This document shows positions 1 to 5,438 of a DNA stretch of 8,767 bases, piece by piece (positions within the stretch are counted from its first letter, which is position 1; each line of letters opens with the position of its first letter). The notes beneath the pieces are model-generated. The model was given only the letters and a program-made list of their open reading frames with translations, was not told the origin of the DNA and made no database searches. The translations under genes and the position numbers were made by a program. Source of the DNA: Desulfobacterales bacterium (GTDB taxonomy: Bacteria; Desulfobacterota; Desulfobacteria; Desulfobacterales; 4be13). The stretch is taken from contig JAOZRQ010000278.1 in assembly GCA_029940115.1 (NCBI GenBank), positions 1-8,767 on the forward strand, read 5' to 3'.

Positions 1-1319
1 ATGTAAGCGATAAATCAGGATTAAGCGAACTCTCTATAAATGGAAGAAAAGAGAAAAAATTAAATATAGGGGCAAGACAGTTTAATTTCACTGATAATCC
101 TTTAGATATTAAGACGGAAGAAAAGCAAGTTGTTATAGAAGCTAAGGATCGCTTTGGAAATATTAATTCCGTAAAGATACTTTTACCCGATAATATAGGA
201 AAAACAGACTCAAATTTAGTTGCTGAAAATGCTATCTTAAAAAGAAGTATTCTATCAGACAGATCAAAACCGATACAACTTTCATTATCATACAATAATA
301 TCTTTCTGGCCCAACCCTTCTCAAGCAAGGAAAAACAGGAAGTACCTATTTATATAACTAAATTGGGTGATAAAAAGATAAAAGAAACTAAAAGAGGGAA
401 CATGCACAATAAAAGAGAAAATGCATGTCCTAATAAGATTGAGATGAAAGGATATGTCATTGATAAGTCAAAATTGCTGAAACTCACATCTATTAGGATT
501 AATGGAGATCCGGAAGAGTTAATTGCTGATGTTGAAAAACATTATTTTGATAGAGAACTTGAACTCAATAAAAAAGAGAATCCTGTTACCATTGAGGTTA
601 TACCCGGCTCTGGTCATGCTCATGACATAGAATTTAGGATAGATCGGAATTTTGGAGATCCTGCTGACATAATGGCACTTTTTTCAAGAGATTATGTAGG
701 AAAAGAAGACCCAAAACTGAGTTCCGATTTTCCTGCTACACTTAGAAAAGTTATACTGAAGGATGAACGTTTTTCTGTTTTTTACACAGGAAATTTTATA
801 AAGAATGTTCAACAAAGAGAGGATATGCTAGAAAAAGCAAAGAATCGTAATATTGATTATGTATGGTCAATCGATTTGATGGATAGAGAGAAAGAGGTGA
901 CAGCATCCGTTGATATAGTAGATCCGGTTTCTCGTCATTGCATAGACTCTGAAATCGATTTTCAAAACAAAGATCTATGGTTATTGGCTTGTGAAATATA
1001 TGGGTGGATAGCGAGGAGACTACCTAGAGATGAAAGGGGAACTGTAAGTAATGTTGAGAAAAAGCAAGAGGGTAATGATGGGAAATGTGGTACTGTGAAT
1101 GTCAGTTTTGATAAGAGAACAACAGACTTGAAAACGGGTATAAGACTTACTGTAAATGAAGAGGAGTATAATAAACTTGATGGTACGATTGGCCCATGCT
1201 TCAATAAAATAGGAAAAGCTAGAGTAGGTGAAGGAAAAAAGATGAAAGGCGCATGTAAAGCAAAAGTAATTGACTGTGAGAGGGAAGTTCAGGAAGGTCA
1301 TCGAGTGACAACTCCATAA
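1..1319 (+). CDS. C-terminal part of an Ig-like / CsgG-TolB-like / FlgT-C-like exported protein (5' partial)
   Basis: The frame is open without a stop from base 3 to the TAA at 1317-1319 (438 residues), so the TTG at 363 is not a credible start and the gene begins outside the window. Residues about 5-60 look like an Ig-like module (GLSELSINGRKE, then IEAKDRFGN). Residues about 146-214 look like a second one (GYVIDKS, SIRINGDPEE, YFDRELELNKKENPVTIEV). Residues about 220-340 (ILKDERFSVFYTGNF, NIDYVWSIDLMD, VTASVDIVDP) resemble the CsgG/TolB-N fold, in which a putative effector is named, located and tested for activity. The tail, about 362-435 (TDLKTGIRLTV, IGKARV, VQEGHRV), resembles the FlgT C-terminal beta domain. 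Similar multi-domain proteins are periplasmic or envelope proteins and some carry an N-terminal caspase-like domain, which cannot be seen here. DNA is strikingly AT-rich (about one-third G+C in sampled lines) compared with all later genes. Domain calls are by eye; the open frame is certain. Confidence 0.72.
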   Translation, partial: VSDKSGLSELSINGRKEKKLNIGARQFNFTDNPLDIKTEEKQVVIEAKDRFGNINSVKILLPDNIGKTDSNLVAENAILKRSILSDRSKPIQLSLSYNNIFLAQPFSSKEKQEVPIYITKLGDKKIKETKRGNMHNKRENACPNKIEMKGYVIDKSKLLKLTSIRINGDPEELIADVEKHYFDRELELNKKENPVTIEVIPGSGHAHDIEFRIDRNFGDPADIMALFSRDYVGKEDPKLSSDFPATLRKVILKDERFSVFYTGNFIKNVQQREDMLEKAKNRNIDYVWSIDLMDREKEVTASVDIVDPVSRHCIDSEIDFQNKDLWLLACEIYGWIARRLPRDERGTVSNVEKKQEGNDGKCGTVNVSFDKRTTDLKTGIRLTVNEEEYNKLDGTIGPCFNKIGKARVGEGKKMKGACKAKVIDCEREVQEGHRVTTP

Positions 1320-1433
1320 CTGAAATAATATCCTGTCAAAATGCGTGGAAAATTAGCCAATGACCAGTACAACAAAATGTTCAATCGTCTGCCAAAAACA
1401 GATTGTCATATTGAAAGTACAGACTAATTGTTG

Positions 1434-1437
1434 GGAG
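1434..1437 (+). promoter_or_regulatory. Ribosome binding site that decides a GTG start
   Basis: GGAG lies six bases before GTG 1444. The upstream in-frame ATG at 1360 has no comparable site, and starting there would put about 28 polar residues before the signal peptide. The GTG start places the signal peptide at the exact N-terminus. Confidence 0.75.
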
Positions 1438-1443
1438 AGAAAA

Positions 1444-2889
1444 GTGAAAATAGTTTTTTCCATATTACCCGCCGCATGTCTAATAATAATCTGGGCAACC
1501 ATCAGTTCAGCACAAACAGACCCCGCCGACATCCAGTTCACCTCCTCCCCCAACCCCGTGGGTTCCGGCGCAAGAGCCTTAGGCGTCGGCGGCGCATTCA
1601 TCGCATTGGCGGACGACGCCACCGCGGCATCTTGGAACCCGGGCGCACTGGTTCAGTTGGGATCATATGAGATGTCTCTGGTGATAAACGGCATTCATAG
1701 AATAGAAGAGAACAGATTCGATCCCCCTGAACTTGACGGCTCAACGCTTTCTATCGGGAACGATAAGGAAAGTGTTTCCCTTGAAGATATAAACTACGCG
1801 AGCATTGCTATTCCTTTCAATGTTGCAAAATATTATCACATGGTAGTCTCATTGAACTACCAACATTTATACGACTTCAGTCGTGATTGGGATTTTCCGG
1901 GGACAGGCAGAATTGTGAATCCAAACGATTCAGATGAAGTTCTCTCCCTAGCGCAGTATGTGGAATACCGACAAAAAGGAGCGCTTTCCGCTTTGGGGCT
2001 TGCTTACGCCATCCAGCCCTGCCCCAGATTCCCGGAATTCTCCGTGGGTTTTACCTTGAACCTGTGGCATGAGAAGATGAACAGCAAATGGGAAGAGAAT
2101 CTCCGTTATGTGGGCCTGTTGAAGATGACCGGGCCTGATTTTGAATTTCCGATAAAATCTGTTCGGTATGAAAAAAGAGACAAGTATTCATTCAACGGCT
2201 TCAACGCCAACATCGGAATGTTATGGGACAAAAACGACGTATTTAAGGATGGCGATCAGATCAAAGCAGGCGCGGTTTTCAAATTCCCTTTCAGAGCGCA
2301 CATCACCCATGAAAGCATAACGGCTGATGACGGTTATGAGGGGCCAAAGGAAACTACAAAAGAAAAACTGGATATGCCCATGTCATACGGACTCGGACTC
2401 GCCTACAGATTTCCGGATGACTGGTTCAAAAACCGCCGTTATTTAAGTGATGTTTGGATATCCGCTGATCTTTATCGGACTCACTGGGAGGATTTCATCC
2501 TCATAGACTCAGACGGCTATGAAATATCTCCTGTCACCTATGAATCTCCTCGTGAATCAGGCGTTGACACGACCCTTCAATTCAGAAGCGGTGTGGAATT
2601 TCGGTTTGACCCGAAAAAGACAGAATACATTGTCTCAGATTATATCCTTTCACTCAGAGCCGGCATGTTTTATGACCCCGCACCGGTCAAAGGCGGGCAT
2701 GATGACTATTACGGCATCAGCCTGGGCGGAGGCGTTGTGAGAAAAGAGGGGTGGGCATTCGACATCGCGTATCAGTTTCGGTATGCCAACAATGTGGGGC
2801 CGATCATCCCAATCTATGGACATTCAGAGGATGTCAGAGAGCATACAGTGTATGCCTCGATGATCTTTTATTTTGGAAGACCCTATTAA
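1444..2889 (+). CDS. OmpP1/FadL-family outer-membrane transport protein
   Basis: 481 residues from GTG 1444. A Sec signal peptide (VKIVFSILPA start, hydrophobic LIII core, SSA|Q cleavage near residue 23) is followed by the FadL-type N-terminal hatch signature: SPNPVGSGARALGVGGAFIA at about 35-54, then ADDATAASWNPGAL. The rest is a succession of amphipathic beta-strand-like stretches with many Tyr, Phe and Trp, ending in MIFYFGRPY as expected of an outer-membrane barrel. Members of this family form monomeric barrels that let hydrophobic molecules (long-chain fatty acids, aromatic hydrocarbons) cross the outer membrane; the substrate cannot be read from the sequence. The length fits the family (400-500 residues). 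The distance of 124 bases from the previous gene suggests its own promoter, but I found no convincing -35/-10 pair. The gene for a small secreted protein follows after 54 bases with no visible terminator, so the two may be co-transcribed. Confidence 0.85.
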   Translation: MKIVFSILPAACLIIIWATISSAQTDPADIQFTSSPNPVGSGARALGVGGAFIALADDATAASWNPGALVQLGSYEMSLVINGIHRIEENRFDPPELDGSTLSIGNDKESVSLEDINYASIAIPFNVAKYYHMVVSLNYQHLYDFSRDWDFPGTGRIVNPNDSDEVLSLAQYVEYRQKGALSALGLAYAIQPCPRFPEFSVGFTLNLWHEKMNSKWEENLRYVGLLKMTGPDFEFPIKSVRYEKRDKYSFNGFNANIGMLWDKNDVFKDGDQIKAGAVFKFPFRAHITHESITADDGYEGPKETTKEKLDMPMSYGLGLAYRFPDDWFKNRRYLSDVWISADLYRTHWEDFILIDSDGYEISPVTYESPRESGVDTTLQFRSGVEFRFDPKKTEYIVSDYILSLRAGMFYDPAPVKGGHDDYYGISLGGGVVRKEGWAFDIAYQFRYANNVGPIIPIYGHSEDVREHTVYASMIFYFGRPY

Positions 2890-2943
2890 AAAGTCAGAAA
2901 ATTAGGAATCCAATGAAGAAATGAAGAAAGGAGGGGAGCCTTT

Positions 2944-3243
2944 ATGAAAAAAATGGTATGTGTCTTTATCCTGATAGCTTTCTTTCTCTCTCTTTGCGCT
3001 TTCCTGTCAAGCGCTTGGGGATGGCGAGGATCGGGTTTGGTCATTATGAAGGTGACTAAATACGACAGCCCGGCAAGATATGTCGGGGTCAATGTGGATG
3101 GGAGCCGCCAATTAAGGACCAACAGATACGGGTATTGCTGCTTTTACACCTCAACAGGGAGGCACACGGCCAATGCAGGCGGAAGCACAAAGTCTTTCTA
3201 TGTGGGAAGGTGGTTTGTGTGGGTCTCCATCTATTTGGCGTAG
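2944..3243 (+). CDS. Small secreted PEGA / carboxypeptidase-regulatory-like protein
   Basis: 99 residues, preceded by a strong AGGAGG (2929-2934) nine bases before the ATG. Residues 1-26 form a signal peptide (MKKM, then a hydrophobic stretch to LSSAWG). The mature part of about 75 residues begins VIMKVTKYDSPARYVGVNVD and continues RTNRYGYCCFYTSTGRHT, GGSTKSFYVGRW and VSIYLA. This pattern, a beta sandwich in which a strand ending in a 'T(N/D)xxG' turn is followed by 'Y-T-xGxHT', is like single PEGA or carboxypeptidase-regulatory-like domains, which act as small extracellular or periplasmic Ig-like modules. Two adjacent cysteines at 65-66 could form or bridge disulfides. It probably sits in the envelope or is released. 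The specific role is unknown. It may be co-transcribed with the FadL-type gene upstream. No classical lipobox: the cysteine at 18 is preceded by LSL. Confidence 0.75.
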   Translation: MKKMVCVFILIAFFLSLCAFLSSAWGWRGSGLVIMKVTKYDSPARYVGVNVDGSRQLRTNRYGYCCFYTSTGRHTANAGGSTKSFYVGRWFVWVSIYLA

Positions 3244-3294
3244 GAGAAGCGGATGGACAAACGGGCGCAACGTCGAAGGATCGTTTATAACTAC

Positions 3295-3364
3295 AAGGAT
3301 GGCTTATAAGAAAAGAGTAGCCTCCACACAAATCCCTATAAATCCCTTCTTATAAACCATCCTT
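3295..3364 (+). repeat. Imperfect 18-bp inverted repeat with 34-base loop
   Basis: Arms at 3295-3312 (AAGGATGGCTTATAAGAA) and 3347-3364 match as reverse complements at 17 of 18 positions. A third, direct relative of the arm lies at 3276-3290 (AAGGATCGTTTATAA). The structure begins 52 bases after the stop of the small secreted gene. No T-run follows, so it is not an ordinary intrinsic terminator. It could be a MITE remnant, an RNA processing signal or a bidirectional stop. Confidence 0.7.
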
Positions 3365-3389
3365 AGTATTTATCAAATGATACTTGGTT

Positions 3390-3412
3390 TCCATTCTCAG
3401 ACCCAGAATGGA
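3390..3412 (+). repeat. Hairpin, 8-bp perfect stem
   Basis: TCCATTCT (3390-3397) pairs with AGAATGGA (3405-3412) around the 7-base loop CAGACCC. No T-run follows on either strand. Function unknown. Confidence 0.55.
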
Positions 3413-3441
3413 CTCCGACTCCCAAAGCCGAGCCTTCAAAC

Positions 3442-3476
3442 GCCCGGCTGAAAGCGAAAGTACGCTGAAGCGCACT
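3442..3476 (+). repeat. 35-bp direct repeat, copy 1
   Basis: The copy starts GCCCGGCTGAAAGCGAAAG and ends GCTGAAGCGCACT. It differs from the copy at 3644-3678 at a single base (T versus C at 3461). The copies are 202 bases apart. Its first part (GGCTGAAAGC, 3446-3455) is also inverted at 3496-3505 (GCTTTCAGCC). Confidence 0.8.
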
Positions 3477-3486
3477 GTGACGTCAC
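3477..3486. repeat. Perfect 10-bp palindrome GTGACGTCAC
   Basis: GTGACGTCAC abuts the 3' end of repeat copy 1 and is its own reverse complement. It lies between the two arms of the 10-bp inverted repeat (3446-3455 and 3496-3505). It could be a protein-binding or recombination site; nothing in the sequence decides this. Confidence 0.5.
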
Positions 3487-3643
3487 TTGGCCCCGGCTTT
3501 CAGCCATGGAATGGATTTCGCCACGAAAAGCCTGTCTCAAAAGGGTTGGAAAACCGATGAAGGAAAAACTACAAGGATTGGGTTTAGTAAGGATGGAACC
3601 TCCGAAGTGCAAAATGCGACAGGCATGTCAGTCACAAAGCCGG

Positions 3644-3678
3644 GCCCGGCTGAAAGCGAAAGCACGCTGAAGCGCACT
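3644..3678 (+). repeat. 35-bp direct repeat, copy 2
   Basis: 34 of 35 bases are identical to 3442-3476. The palindrome and the inverted arm that follow copy 1 are missing here: copy 2 continues into ATGTTCACCTGA. The copy ends 32 bases before the start of the truncated small gene at 3711. Confidence 0.8.
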
Positions 3679-3710
3679 ATGTTCACCTGACGAACTTATG
3701 GGAGAAAGTC

Positions 3711-3788
3711 ATGAATAAGGATATCATCGTCGAAGAAGTCAGAAAAATTCGTGAGGCCCATGCCGCCAGATTCTCCAAGCGGACCTGA
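3711..3788 (+). pseudogene. Truncated start of a small antitoxin-like protein
   Basis: A 25-codon frame begins with ATG at 3711 after a good ribosome binding site (GGGAG 3700-3704, six bases away). Its product, MNKDIIVEEVRKIREAHAAR followed by FSKRT, starts like a common family of short (about 70-90 residue) uncharacterised proteins. As I recall, these continue after 'HAARF' with an N-Y-D-like segment and are often found near toxin genes. Here the similarity stops at about residue 21 and a TGA follows at 3786-3788, exactly where the duplicated Rpn cassette begins (3789). The simplest reading is that the gene was cut by arrival of the cassette. The family assignment is from memory and no function is proven; the strong ribosome site could mean that a short peptide is still made. 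Confidence 0.5.
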
Positions 3789-3824
3789 GCAATTCCCGCA
3801 CAGATTTGAAAAAAAGGAGAAATG

Positions 3825-4709
3825 ATGATAGACTGGCACCGTATCTTCGGCATAGCCGTGACAGAACATTTTGAAGGCACGTCATACACAGTGGAACTGG
3901 AAAAGGATCTTTCCCTGAAGCAGCAGTTTCTGGATGTTGTGATTGTCGAGAAGGGGGAGGGCGAGCCGCCAGAGGAGTTTCCGGACGGCCTTGAGAACAT
4001 GTCGGCTCACAATCTCATAACCTACAAGTCACACCAAGAGTCCTTGGATGACTGGACCCTTGACGAATTCCTGAGCTATTTCGTGAACTACCGCAAGCAG
4101 GTCAGCCCCTCGATGAAAAAGCTGCTGCCTCTCGGAGATTTTCGGAGGTATGCCGTCAGCACCCGGTATCCGGAGAAGCTGGCCGGCCTGGCACCGCTCA
4201 GACAGGTCGGAGAGGGGATTTGCGAGGTGGACTGGGGCATCCGCCGGATCCGGATCATTGTGCTCTCCCGGATCCCGAAGAAGGAGAAAAACGCCCTGTG
4301 GCTGCTGTTCAGCACCCTGCCTGAAAATGTGGAATACGGGGCCGAGCATTGCAGGCACTCGGACGAGATGAGCACATTGATCAATGACCTTTTCAAAAAA
4401 TACCAGATGGAGGGAATCGCCATGCCTTACACCATCGAAGATTACCAGAGGGATTATGTTCGGGAGCATATACACAAGCTTCCGCCCAAAGAGGTGCTTG
4501 AGAAGTTTTCCCCGGAGGAGCGCCTCAGAGGACTTCCGCCGGAGGAGCGCCTCAGAGGGATTCCGCCGGAGGAGCGGCTCAGAGGGATTCCGCCGGAGGA
4601 GCGGCTCAGAGGGCTTCCGCTGGAGGAGCGTTTCAGAGGATTAGGACTTTCCGAGGAAGAAGTGCGGAAGATGACAGAGAGCATTGAGAGTAGGAAACAA
4701 CCCAAATAA
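3825..4709 (+). CDS. Rpn-like (PD-(D/E)XK-related) family protein with EERLRG repeat tail, copy A
   Basis: 294 residues. Two ATGs occur in tandem (3822, 3825). The second is chosen because AGGAG (3815-3819) then sits five bases away, the same spacing as in copy B, where only this ATG exists. N-terminal 229 residues: MIDWHRIFG, VELEKDLSLKQQFLDVVIVE (23-42), HNLITYKSHQESLDDWTLDE (62-81), FVNYRKQVSPSMKKLLP and a C-terminal PYTIEDYQRDYVREH. This layout resembles the Rpn / 'putative transposase' nucleases, whose members cut DNA and promote RecA-independent recombination. However, the usual acidic residue two before the lysine is not clear: D37 and K68 are candidates, and T66 occupies the expected acid position, so activity is uncertain. 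The tail contains five nine-residue units (PPEERLRGI type) and ends LSEEEVRKM...RKQPK, probably helical. It stands alone behind a truncated gene; no partner gene is evident. Confidence 0.7.
   Translation: MIDWHRIFGIAVTEHFEGTSYTVELEKDLSLKQQFLDVVIVEKGEGEPPEEFPDGLENMSAHNLITYKSHQESLDDWTLDEFLSYFVNYRKQVSPSMKKLLPLGDFRRYAVSTRYPEKLAGLAPLRQVGEGICEVDWGIRRIRIIVLSRIPKKEKNALWLLFSTLPENVEYGAEHCRHSDEMSTLINDLFKKYQMEGIAMPYTIEDYQRDYVREHIHKLPPKEVLEKFSPEERLRGLPPEERLRGIPPEERLRGIPPEERLRGLPLEERFRGLGLSEEEVRKMTESIESRKQPK
4512..4646 (+). repeat. 27-bp tandem repeat in Rpn copy A (five units)
   Basis: Units begin at 4512, 4539, 4566, 4593 and 4620, encoding PEERLRGLP, PEERLRGIP, PEERLRGIP, PEERLRGLP and the degenerate LEERFRGLG. 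The first four are nearly identical in DNA (CCGGAGGAGCGSCTCAGAGG), so slippage or recombination could change their number without shifting the frame. Confidence 0.92.
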
Positions 4710-4716
4710 GGGAAAA

Positions 4717-4730
4717 GGTCATCCGTGACC
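4717..4730 (+). repeat. Small hairpin at the 3' end of Rpn cassette A
   Basis: GGTCA-TCCG-TGACC, eight to twenty-one bases after the stop codon, conserved in both cassettes. The left arm plus loop (GGTCATCCG) is also inverted at 4752-4760 (CGGATGACC), only next to copy A. Without a T-run it is not a standard terminator. Confidence 0.5.
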
Positions 4731-4732
4731 GC

Positions 4733-4867
4733 AAGCTGCACAGGGAGTCGGCGGATGACCGGATTCCTGACAAGCTGCTCTGCCATTATGCGAACTGTCA
4801 TGCTGATCAGCATTCTGCTGAAGAAGGCAGGCCGAGGATCGGCAGGAAGAATATGGAGGGAGCTGAT
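4733..4867 (+). other. Short spacer between Rpn copy A and the nucleotidyltransferase gene
   Basis: No gene start is visible. The frame of the following gene is open backwards through this spacer but has no ATG before 4853 and no recognisable domain. It holds the second arm (4752-4760) of a 9-bp inverted repeat that begins in the cassette end. Confidence 0.4.
4855..4859 (+). promoter_or_regulatory. Ribosome binding site that decides the MntA-type start
   Basis: GGAGG lies eight bases before ATG 4868. An in-frame ATG at 4853 overlaps this site and has only GGAAG two bases upstream, so 4868 is preferred. Confidence 0.7.
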
Positions 4868-5191
4868 ATGCGAAACAAGGCACACATATTGAAAGAACTG
4901 AAAAAATCGCTTCAGCACCGTTTTGGAAACGACATAAAAAACGTGATTCTTTTCGGATCACGGGCAGCGGGAACGGCTCACAGAGATTCCGACTATGACA
5001 TCCTGATTGTGCTCACTCGGGATTATGACCGGCAGTTTCGGGACAGTGCCACTGATATCGTGTATGACATGGAACTGAGGCACGACATTCTGATTGACAC
5101 ACACCTGATCTCAGTCAGCGAACTGAGACATTCTTTGCGGGGAGCGCAGCCTGTGTTTGTCAATGCTGTCAGACACGGAGTATATGCATAA
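4868..5191 (+). CDS. mntA: MntA-type minimal nucleotidyltransferase (MNT) antitoxin
   Basis: 107 residues, the normal size for a minimal nucleotidyltransferase. Residues 29-45 carry the family signature: G30-S31-R, then D42-Y-D44 (FGSRAAGTAHRDSDYDILIV). These are the helix-strand turn and the two metal-binding aspartates of the polymerase-beta fold. A third acid is likely D77 (HDILIDTHLIS). In known HEPN-MNT pairs the MNT protein transfers AMP to a tyrosine of the HEPN RNase and so silences it; this gene should do that in the cytoplasm if its partner exists. The stop codon TAA overlaps the next ATG (TAATG), the usual arrangement for the HEPN gene, but the frame that follows is broken. The gene sits between the two Rpn cassettes. 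It looks intact and may act as an orphan antitoxin or regulate a HEPN protein elsewhere. Confidence 0.85.
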   Translation: MRNKAHILKELKKSLQHRFGNDIKNVILFGSRAAGTAHRDSDYDILIVLTRDYDRQFRDSATDIVYDMELRHDILIDTHLISVSELRHSLRGAQPVFVNAVRHGVYA

Positions 5192-5373
5192 TGAACGAAG
5201 ATGAAAGAAATGCCCTGGCAACCCATTCTCGAATAACGAACAGCGATTTTTTGCACAGGAGAGACGCCATGAAACCCGCAGAATTCTTTGAAACGAATCA
5301 TTTTTTGGAGAACGGTGAAACCATAAACAGCAGACCATCCGCAATTTTTTTTGACGGAGGTTCTCCGAACTGA
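5191..5373 (+). pseudogene. Truncated HEPN-toxin start fused to unrelated sequence
   Basis: This 60-codon frame is coupled to the MNT gene by a one-base overlap (TAATG). The first residues, MNEDERNAL, resemble the start of HEPN partners of MNT proteins, which as I recall often begin M-N-x-E-x-R-x-A-L and continue with a long helical domain of 120-140 residues carrying the Rx4-6H RNase motif. After about ten residues the similarity ends, no helical HEPN sequence or Rx4-6H is present, and the frame stops at 5371-5373, seventeen bases before Rpn cassette B. A second possible start lies inside it (ATG 5269, after AGGAG 5258-5262), opening MKPAEFFETNHFLENG. I do not recognise that part; it could be the front end of yet another broken gene. 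Taken together the toxin is lost. The HEPN reading rests on position and the first ten residues only. Confidence 0.5.
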
Positions 5374-5413
5374 ACAGAGGCGGTTCCGCAGTTCCCGCAC
5401 AGATTTGAAAAAA

Positions 5414-5437
5414 GGGAGAAATAAAAAAAGGAGAAAT
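5414..5437 (+). promoter_or_regulatory. Tandemly duplicated ribosome binding site before Rpn copy B
   Basis: GGGAGAAAT (5414-5422) and AGGAGAAAT (5429-5437) lie 15 bases apart, the second ending one base before ATG 5439. Copy A has only one such site. The unit of 15 bases (GGGAGAAATAAAAAA) was duplicated here or lost there. Confidence 0.65.
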
Positions 5438-5438
5438 A

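Larger units (their letters stand above)
3244..3710 (+). other. Gene-free, repeat-rich intergenic stretch
   Basis: No convincing gene is present in these 467 bases. A 67-codon frame (3487-3690, TTG start, no ribosome binding site) runs through one repeat copy and has no recognisable domain. What the stretch does contain is an 18-bp inverted repeat, an 8-bp hairpin, a 35-bp direct repeat, a 10-bp perfect palindrome and a 10-bp inverted repeat overlapping the first repeat copy, each listed separately. The density of such elements suggests remnants of non-autonomous mobile elements or REP-type sequences. Confidence 0.6.
3789..4732 (+). repeat. Duplicated Rpn cassette, copy A
   Basis: Sequence shared with 5388-6265 starts at GCA(A/G)TTCCCGCACAGATTTG and ends at GGTCATCCGTGACCGC. 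Flanks on both sides are unrelated between the copies. The unit contains the leader, one complete Rpn-like gene and a small 3' hairpin. Copy A (944 bases) is longer than copy B (878 bases) because it keeps more 27-bp internal repeats. I saw no obvious terminal inverted repeats or target duplications. Confidence 0.7.

Noticed and set aside
363..1319. Reading the first gene as a complete 318-residue protein from TTG 363
   Set aside because: The same frame is open without stops back to base 3 and encodes an Ig-like module upstream, so it is a 5'-truncated gene.
1403..1431. Possible promoter TTGTCA - 17 bases - TAATTG before the porin gene
   Set aside because: The -10 match is too weak to support a call in AT-rich sequence.
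3442..3678. CRISPR array
   Set aside because: Only two repeat copies, 167 bases apart, and no cas genes nearby.
3487..3690. 67-codon + strand frame in the intergenic stretch
   Set aside because: TTG start without ribosome binding site, runs through a repeat copy, no recognisable domain. Kept only as part of the intergenic description.
4512..4646. Tandem repeat as a CRISPR or intergenic satellite
   Set aside because: Units of 27 bp are contiguous, in frame and encode a protein tail.
4733..4867. Possible HEPN remnant upstream of the MNT gene (open frame with CHYANCHADQHSAEE)
   Set aside because: It vaguely recalls the HAQQAAEK region of HEPN proteins, but spacing and the Rx4-6H motif do not fit, and there is no start codon.
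4029..4918. Minus-strand frames of 148, 111 and 154 codons over Rpn copy A, with a similar 148-codon one over copy B
   Set aside because: They appear in both copies only because the + strand genes are similar. Substitutions between copies are silent in the + frame, showing that the + frame is the selected one.
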